From: Brassica napus
Taxonomy: Eukaryota > Streptophyta > Magnoliopsida > Brassicales > Brassicaceae
DNA length: 64,000 bases
Direction of reading: 5' to 3'
Assembly: GCF_020379485.1 (NCBI RefSeq)
Contig: NC_063446.1
Coordinates: forward strand, 17,805,525 to 17,869,524
Part shown: positions 58,201-64,000 of the stretch, in pieces
Numbering within the stretch: the first letter of the stretch is position 1
Layout: every line of letters starts with the position of its first letter
Notes under the pieces: generated by a model
Database searches by the model: none
Seen by the model: only the letters and a program-made list of their open reading frames with translations
What the model was told of the DNA's origin: nothing
Program-made: the position numbers and the translations under genes

Positions 58201-59256
58201 TCCAGTGTTTGATGTAAGAATAACATCCCCCTTTCCAATGATCTTGCTTCTTCCTTGATTTCCCATTTGAACATTACCAAAGTCACCACTTTGATAGGTT
58301 GTGAAGAAGCTTCCATGAGGGGTGACGTGAAAAGAAGCACCAGAATCAACGATCCATGAGCTATCATCAGAGCTAAGATTACATTCTCCAACGAGATATA
58401 ATTCTTCGCTCTGGTCTTCCACAATGGTGGTAGTCTTGTCTTCATGCTTCTTTGTAGGATTGAACCGGTCTGGTTTGATATTACCGGCTTGTTTGTCTTT
58501 CTTGAGAAACCGACATTCCGACTTCATGTGACCCGGTTTGCCACAGTAATAGCAAGTAACTCTCGGACGTGACTTGGATCTTCCTCGAGATTGGTCTCGT
58601 CCTCTGCTTCCATTTTGACCACGAGTCTCTTCTCTACCCCTTCTATCAACAATGTTAGCTTCTGAATAAGAACTCGAACCTCGCTCCTTCCTGCGAACTT
58701 CTTCGTTTAGAAGGCTATCAGTGACGGTGTCCATGGTAAGCTTTCCCTCCGGTGCTGAATTGCTTAAAGTGACAACTAGTGTGTCCCAACTCTCCGGTAG
58801 TGAACTAAGGAGTAAAAGGGCTTGCATTTCGTCTTCAACCTTCATATCAACTTTGTTAAGCTGATTTACAATCCCCTTGAAATTGTTCAAGTGCTCCATC
58901 ATGCTCTGGCCATCCTTGTACTCCAACTTTACCAACCGTCGAACAAGAAGAGCTTTGTTTCGAGGTGTTTTCTTTTGAATCATGGATTCAAGTTTTGTCC
59001 ATAATTCAAAAGCATTTGTGTAGGTAGAAACATGTTCAAAGAGAGATTGGTCAATGTACTTACGGATTACAGCAACCGCCTTTCGGTTTAGTATTTCCCA
59101 TGTTTTCTCATCCTTTCCTTCCGGCTTCTCCTTCATGATGATGGGTTCATGCAAATCCTTACAATAAAGGTGATCTTCCATCATCGGTTTCCAATAAGAG
59201 TAGTTGTCTGTCGTGAGTTTGAACATGTCACCTTCAACGGTAACGGTAGTCTCCAT
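55291..59256 (-). CDS. copia gag-pol polyprotein, intact (1,321 aa)
   Basis: One open frame encodes UBN2-type gag, a CCHC knuckle (about residue 233), aspartic protease (WIVDSGASFH, about 302), pre-integrase HRRLGH, integrase (HTDVC, FIDDHSRKVW, SDNGGEY near 555, then AERMNRT), reverse transcriptase (NKWVYRLKYE, TAFLHGEL, catalytic YVDD near 1000) and RNase H (YTDADWAGD, STTEAEYIA). All catalytic residues I can check are present. The frame stays open upstream to a GTG at 59307, but that stretch runs through the primer binding site, so I take ATG at 59256 (METTVTVEGDMF). The stop codon touches the polypurine tract. Confidence 0.95.
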   Translation of the reverse strand: METTVTVEGDMFKLTTDNYSYWKPMMEDHLYCKDLHEPIIMKEKPEGKDEKTWEILNRKAVAVIRKYIDQSLFEHVSTYTNAFELWTKLESMIQKKTPRNKALLVRRLVKLEYKDGQSMMEHLNNFKGIVNQLNKVDMKVEDEMQALLLLSSLPESWDTLVVTLSNSAPEGKLTMDTVTDSLLNEEVRRKERGSSSYSEANIVDRRGREETRGQNGSRGRDQSRGRSKSRPRVTCYYCGKPGHMKSECRFLKKDKQAGNIKPDRFNPTKKHEDKTTTIVEDQSEELYLVGECNLSSDDSSWIVDSGASFHVTPHGSFFTTYQSGDFGNVQMGNQGRSKIIGKGDVILTSNTGCKIVLKDVRHVPDMRLNLISTGKLDDVGLDSHFGGGKWKLTKGSLIMARGRKEGSLYVTQAKLCKEEVNVASDDIDIWHRRLGHMSEKGLNILSRKKLLPDMKGISLSPCHDCLAGKQHRVAFRRSSTPMRRKHILDLVHTDVCSMSEKSNGGASYFVTFIDDHSRKVWVYLLKSKDQVLDAFKEFVAQAERSTGQKLKCVRSDNGGEYRGPFEAFCKAHGIRMEKTPPKTPQLNGLAERMNRTITERVRCMLSHAKLPKPFWGEAIKTAVDVINLTPSVPLEGDVPEEVWSGKKVSYNHLKVFGCRAFVHIPKDERAKLDSKTKECIYLGSPKDEFGYRLWDPVNRKVIRSRDVVFFEDQTIEDINKSKKPKLRVVRNEDSHKPQDHEQVIGDDGEGDPIMDPNGDEGEEEVQVEPEEEHEPRRSGRETRPSVRYYRDEYVNLTDEGEPQSYEEAIGDTHKDEWVEAMQDEMQSLHDNHTYELMKLPKGKRALKNKWVYRLKYEDRSSNPRYKARLVVKGFNQKKGIDFEEIFSPVVKMSSIRVVLGLAAVLDLEIEQLDVKTAFLHGELEEEIYMEQPEGFKVPGKEDLVCRLKKSLYGLKQAPRQWYKKFDSFMVDHNFKKTKNDHCVFIKRYESGDFLILLLYVDDMLIVGQDRNKIAALKKDLGRCFAMKDLGQARQILGMKITRDRPKKLLWLSQERYVERVLERFNMHKAKPVSTPLGGHFKLSSKQSPTSEKEKEEMKTTPYASAVGSLMYAMVCTRPDIAYAVGVVSRFLANPGKEHWKAVKWILRYLRGTTKKCLCFGNGKLELNGYTDADWAGDKDSRKSTSGFVTTFAGGAVSWQSKLQKCVALSTTEAEYIAATEACKEMLWMKNFLLELGVKQEKYNMLCDNQSAIHLAKNPTFHSRSKHIDIRHHWIREVLEEKLIHLTKLHTDENWSDFMTKVLPLKKFEDCCKGTGMATVSG

Positions 59257-59294
59257 CTTGAATCTCACGGGTCTTGATGTTATGTTTGAGCCTA

Positions 59295-59306
59295 GCTCTG
59301 ATACCA
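59295..59306 (-). promoter_or_regulatory. primer binding site (tRNA-iMet) of copia copy B
   Basis: The minus strand reads TGGTATCAGAGC two bases inside the 5' LTR, complementary to the initiator tRNA-Met 3' end. Confidence 0.9.
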
Positions 59307-59308
59307 CT

Positions 59309-59723
59309 TGTTGGGAATATTACCCAATATCGATGAGATGAAGATGGGATTAGACAACTAAAAGATTTAAGAAGAAGACTCTTTATAATTTTGGAAAGGG
59401 TTTACAAAGATTTTGTTTTGAGAACTCTCTCTTACAAATGTTTTCTCTCTTTGTTTTCTTGATTCTTGGATGATTACAAATGGTGCTAAGCACCCCTATT
59501 TATACAAGTGGAGGAGCACACTCCAACAAGTTCTAGATTTCTTTAAATTATTATTTATTTCAAAATATCTAACTCCATAACTTTCTCTCTTCTTCTACAC
59601 AATTCTTCTTCTACACACTTCTTTCATCCTTCTCCATTTTTCTCTACATATCTCTTCTTCTTGGGCTCTTGGGTTATAACTTAATTAGTTATTATTCTTG
59701 GGCTAATGAGGGAAAACCCAACA
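59309..59723 (-). repeat. 5' LTR of copia copy B
   Basis: 415 bp, five substitutions from the other LTR. The promoter TATAAATAG (minus) is at 59496-59504. Confidence 0.94.
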
Positions 59724-60082
59724 AGAGGCTACAAGGATGCCTAGAAGGGCGACGAGGAAGAGTGAGGAAGCTTGAATGGTGTGACAAGGAGAGCCTGAAG
59801 GGCGATGAAGATGCTTGATGGGCGTGAGGAAGAGAAAATGAGCTCAAAACATCACAACCAATTTTAATCGTGAAAGAATTTCGCATATGCCCATCTAATA
59901 AGCTATTTGACTCAGATAAGATATCAGTCGGAAAATACAAACCCAAGGGAGAGAGACAACTCCATCCAATCAAAACATGATCAAAAAAGCTCTTTTGTAC
60001 AATAGATGTGCCATTATTTAAAGAAAAACTTTGAATTGTTTGAATCTACTTCAGAATATTTTTTCATCCCTTCTATTCTCCT

Positions 60083-60259
60083 TCATCTTGTTGAGAACCA
60101 AACTCCCATAGCTTTGCTATATCTTCCATTAGCACATCCTCGTAGAGAGTCTATGCGGTTTCGGACTAGTTTGTCAATGTACTTGACGAGGTGAGTTGGG
60201 TTTCTGTGGGCATTCTCCATGTCTCCTGCAGTTTCTCTGTCTTCAGACACAATATAGAA
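60083..60259 (-). other. unidentified exon-like coding fragment
   Basis: After a good acceptor site (TTTCAAGCAG) the minus strand stays open for 58 codons, reading FYIVSEDRETAGDMENAHRN, then HLVKYIDKLVRNRIDSLRG and ending in TGA. The mixed, charged composition looks like a real protein in otherwise AT-rich DNA. I do not recognise the family. It could be the last exon of a gene whose upstream part is lost or lies beyond my reading, or a transposon-carried piece. Confidence 0.4.
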
Positions 60260-60623
60260 CTGCTTGAAAGGTGTATCAAAACAGAAACAAAAATGTACAA
60301 CAAGAAAAACAAAAGATAAAAAGAACCGGATTTAGTTTGATGAGTCGAAGATCTCATGTATTAACCAGAGTTTAAATTTTCTTATTCTTTTTTTTTTTTT
60401 GAAAAAATCAAGAATCTCGATCTTTAAAAATGCGTAAGCAAACCTCAACCTTACTAAAGAAGAGTATTCTAGTTCATCGGGCCAATAGCTAAAAGGGCCT
60501 AAGACCCATCAATGAGACCCACATTCAAATACTCCGTTGTCAGGGTATAATAATTCCATTTCGTTTTCTATTTGTTCTTCTTTCTGGAAAATTAGGGTTT
60601 GTATAGTCTCTATTCTTCTCGAG

Positions 60624-61076
60624 ATGGGTGGAGGAAACGCACAGAAATCGAAGATGGCTCGTGAGAAGAACTTGGAGAAGGCAAGGCAGGCCGGAAAAGG
60701 TAAACCATATAGCGATTTATGATTGATCCGAAAATTTGAGATTTAACCGATTCGATTTAGGGTTTTCTTATATAATTATTTTGTTACAGGCAGCCAACTG
60801 GAAGCTAACAAGAAAGCTATGTCCATTCAGGTGATCTCCTTTGCTCACTTGGAGCTAATGTTTATACAATTATTGAATTGTTATATGCATTTCGTATGTT
60901 TGAATACTGAGTTGGGTGTTTTTCATATTCAATAACTTGTTGATGTATATATACAGTGCAAGGTTTGTATGCAAACATTCATCTGCACAACATCTGAAGT
61001 GAAATGCAGGGAGCACGCCGAGGCCAAGCATCCCAAAGCCGATGTTGTCGCTTGCTTCCCTCACCTCAGCAAGTGA
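60624..61076 (+). CDS. SERF-like small zinc-binding protein (At2g23090-like)
   Basis: Three exons, 60624-60699, 60790-60830 and 60957-61076, join at GT-AG introns to give 78 aa, the length I recall for At2g23090. The N-terminus, MGGGNAQKSKMAREKNLEKA, is the 4F5/SERF motif, and the C-terminal half has CKVCMQTFIC...CREHAEAKH, a zf-C2H2-like metal site. Function is poorly known; related SERF proteins bind nucleic acids or affect protein aggregation. The exons are too short to show as long frames. The acceptors AG/GC, AG/TG and donors AG/GT are all standard. Confidence 0.93.
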
Positions 61077-63100
61077 TGAAACTATCATTTCTCACCAAAA
61101 AAGGATTCCAATGTAAATGTATGGATCCGTCTCCTATGTTTGTATCATTCAAGTGTCTCGGGTCAACAAAACTTATGGTTCTGTTTCTGTTTCTGTTTTT
61201 ACTAAAAGACTTGTTTCAACGCTAAGTCTCTTACTATTATTATGGTTATACTATGAAGCTTTGTTTGGAACTTCTTTTCATGTTCTTCAGTATTTGCTTC
61301 TGCTTTCAATTATGTCTATAAAAGCGGGGTATAGACGACAACAATTTTGATACAACAACTTGTGTGTTTTAAGATAATACTACACAACATTACAATGTTT
61401 GATACTACAAAATAGTATAAACCATCAAGCTTTGGTTTTCACAGAGTCCGTAGTCTGCTGCTCTCTGCAGCTTTAACTTAGCAAATTATGGATGGGCCTA
61501 TACACCAACAAGAGAGCTATAAGATTATAAGTTTGATGAAAATAGGTTCAATAGAAACAATAGATGGGTTTGCTATACGAGGAAACTCTTACCATGGCTT
61601 CTCTTGCGGTTAGTCTGTCTTGATGATGATCATACCTAAGATGCTTCTCGAGAAAATTAATGGCCTGAATATTTACATACAAACGAAGTCAATACACTCG
61701 GAACGAAATGAAAAAGTTTATATTATATCGTCAAGACAGTTTAGAACCTCTGGTGAGACTAAGTGTTAGGGTCTCTGCATTGATAAACCTGGGCCATGGT
61801 TTCCTGCTATGCCTGCAATTGCTTCAAGTTTTAAAACATTTGGTCTTAAGTAACAGTTCAAAACACAATGGAATCAAACCTTCCAACAAGTTCCCCAAAT
61901 TGAGGATCAAATCTAGCTGATATTTATTAAGGTAAATATTTAATTCGTGGTTCCCAGCACCTACGCACATGATTTCAACCAGAAATCAGAATAAAATATA
62001 AAACAAATTGATAAAATTATAAGACATATTTTTATACAAAAACTTTATAAATATATAGTTCCATGAAAATTATAAATACAAAAAAAACATCATATTGTTT
62101 GTTTTCTTATTCACTATGGAATCCTTCGCTATTTTTTTTTTGAACACTTTAATATATTTAGATAATATTAAGTAAAAGTCTGTCCAAAAACCACATTTAA
62201 ATTTAACCAAAAAAAAACTACATTTAAATTCTATAACGTATTTCATTTACACAAAATGACATAGTAAAAAAAAAAATATGAAAGTCAATTTCTAAAATTT
62301 AATTAATTTATATACGATAAAATCTATTATTTTACATTATTAAAAATATATTTTGAAGTAGAGCGAATCTAAAAATGAAATTTTATTTTATTAAAAATAT
62401 ATTATGAAGTAGATAGAATCTAAAAATGAAATTTTTATAAATTAATAACTCTATATGGTAACAATGTGGTAAACATGAAAATTCTCCATCTTCTTTTCTA
62501 AATTTTGTTTACCTTTGAATAATAGTGGATTTGATATAACTTATACAAATGGTTAATTGAATAACAAAGGATTGTAGGTGATAATGAATAATTTTGCACA
62601 AAATCCATATTCGACAATACATGATTTGGATTTTAACCAAAAATCCAAAATCTCCTCAAACCATTACTTCAATATACCCCTGTGAGATTCTCTTTCAAGA
62701 AGATGTATGAAAACAAAAAAAAAATCATAAATAAATAAGAAATTTTTACTTTTACCACTTTCTTGGTACTATTATTTATGTCTAGACTACTAAAGAGACA
62801 TTTTCAAAAATATTTTCTTCGTTAAGAAGCGAAAAACTTTTATACCCTTGTTTTATATATATATAATATATTATTATTTAAATAAATAAACAAAAAATTA
62901 AAAAAAAATCATTTTTCTTTTTTTATGTTTTCAAATTATACTTTTCCAAGTTTGAAATTTTGTATACATTTTTTGAATTTTTTTGTTTCGGATTTATTTT
63001 TCAAAATTTATTTTTCAAAATTTATTTTTGAAAATAAAAAATTCTTTTTGAAACCTTTTTTTCTTAATTTTTTTTTTTAATTTTTTTTTTAATTTTTTTT
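61077..63100. other. AT-rich intergenic DNA
   Basis: The first 300 bp probably hold the 3' UTR of the SERF-like gene. Beyond, a short direct repeat (TTATTAAAAATATATT.TGAAGTAGA...GAATCTAAAAATGAAATT) lies at about 62335-62435, and long A/T runs at about 62870-63100. No gene is supported. Confidence 0.5.
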
Positions 63101-63930
63101 TTAAGTATTTATTTATATATATATTAAAATCCTAAATTTCACATTTCAAAAACTCTATCCCACCTCTTAACTCTAAACCCGAAATCTAAATTAGTTAACT
63201 ATGGAGTTATAAATGTCATTTTTCTCTTAAAAAAATGAAGGTAAAAATGGTTAGTGTAAACATGAAAAATGGTATAATGAATGTGATACTTTTGGTAATT
63301 TCCCTAAATAAATTGACACATCATCAAATTTCTTTTGTAGTTAGTACAAAATATAGGTTACAATTTTTTAAATGGTTCTCAATATTAATATATAGAGGAT
63401 ATTTATCTAGTTCACATTATTTTTAAACGTATGCTATCATGCACCTTTTTTTTGTCAACTCCATCATGCACCTACTTTCCAAAGAAGGTATACTTCTCGA
63501 ATTCAGAAAAGAACATATGATCCATATTTTTTAAGTATTTATTTATATATTTATTAGAATTCACGTTCCAAAAATTCTATTCAATTTTTCGATTCTAAAC
63601 CCGAAATCTAGATTAGTTAACTATGGAGTTATAAATATCATTTTTTTTTAAATGAAAGTAAAAATGGTTAGTGTAAAAATGAAAAGTGGTATTATAAATG
63701 TTATATTTTTGGTAATTTTCCTAAATAAATTGACACATCATCTAGTTTCCTTTGTAGTACAAAATACATATTACAACTTTTTAAATGGTTCTTAGTTTAT
63801 ATATTTATCTAATTCACATTATTTTTTAACGTATGCTCCATCAACCATCATGCACCTTTTTTTTTGTCAACTCCATCATGCACCTACTTTCCAAAGAAGC
63901 GTATACTTCTGGAATTCAGAAAATAATTGA
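63101..63930. repeat. tandem duplication with a 430-bp period
   Basis: TTAAGTATTTATTTATATAT starts one copy at 63101 and the next at 63531. Shared blocks in order include CTAAACCCGAAATCTA.ATTAG, AACTATGGAGTTATAAAT, AAATTGACACATCATC, CAACTCCATCATGCACCTAC and TTTCCAAAGAAG. Divergence is moderate with several small indels. Neither copy encodes a protein. Confidence 0.85.
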
Positions 63931-64000
63931 AAATTAAATATTTTGGAATTTAGAAAATAATTGGAAATTAAATATTTAATTTCTAAAAGTATCAAGTGAG

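Larger units (their letters stand above)
54853..59728 (-). mobile_element. complete Ty1/copia retrotransposon, copy B (4,866 bp)
   Basis: The element spans 54858-59723 with two 415-bp LTRs, TGTTGGG...CCCAACA ends and a perfect 5-bp target duplication AGAGG at 54853-54857 and 59724-59728. On the minus strand it has a 5' LTR, a tRNA-iMet primer site, one unbroken polyprotein frame, a polypurine tract and a 3' LTR. The LTRs differ at five sites by eye (1.2%), about 0.4 million years. It is potentially autonomous. Confidence 0.96.

Noticed and set aside
59257..59307. Upstream extension of the copia B frame
   Set aside because: The extension begins at a GTG inside the primer binding site; ATG at 59256 matches the family start.

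Overview
The window is nuclear DNA from a plant of the mustard family (Brassicaceae). Genes are spliced with short GT-AG introns, intergenic DNA is AT-rich, and much of the space is filled by LTR retrotransposons, small DNA transposons and tandem duplications. The recognisable host genes match, from memory, a run of Arabidopsis thaliana chromosome 2 genes in the At2g23xxx range in falling number order: a gamma-glutamyl peptidase (GGP4/GGP5 type), TETRASPANIN8, a CrRLK1L receptor kinase (At2g23200 type), a CYP81D cytochrome P450, NRAMP3 and a SERF-like zinc protein (At2g23090 type). This points to a syntenic segment enlarged by transposons. I cannot name the species.

Layout. 1-3281: right part of a decayed Ty1/copia element (copy A, minus). 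3480-4832: GGP gene (minus). 5-13.5 kb: AT-rich DNA with a 5'-truncated LINE, a DUF1985 gene fragment, an Athila-type solo LTR and a nest of three small DNA elements. 13801-14971: TET8. 16132-28097: an old Athila-like element whose LTR is split by a very young, complete 10,032-bp Athila element (16173-26204, minus) with an unbroken 1,893-residue gag-pol frame. 28747-30240: a PIF/Harbinger-like element carrying a piece of an ABCF gene; 31605-31990 is a broken piece of a tRNA methyltransferase (TRM61) gene. 33096-35615: receptor kinase. 36-39 kb: tandem repeats, one split by a hAT MITE. 39043-40819: CYP81D. 44482-50185: an older copia element with complete LTRs and decayed coding. 52318-54080: NRAMP3. 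54858-59723: a complete copia element (copy B) with an intact polyprotein. 60624-61076: the SERF-like gene. The rest is AT-rich, including a 430-bp tandem duplication at 63.1-63.9 kb.

The host genes do not form a pathway. They are independent single genes for peptide/glutathione-conjugate processing, membrane microdomains, cell-surface signalling, oxidative metabolism, vacuolar metal export and a small zinc protein. I found no clear new molecular system. The most unusual observations concern the mobile elements: a 12-base motif (GATCGGTCGATC) present 14 times in the young Athila element, both in its LTRs and inside its gag coding region; a second copy of its polypurine tract; captured gene fragments; and a copia pair whose coding regions agree but whose LTR ends do not. 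All comparisons were made by eye; ages are rough and assume 1.5e-8 substitutions per site per year.
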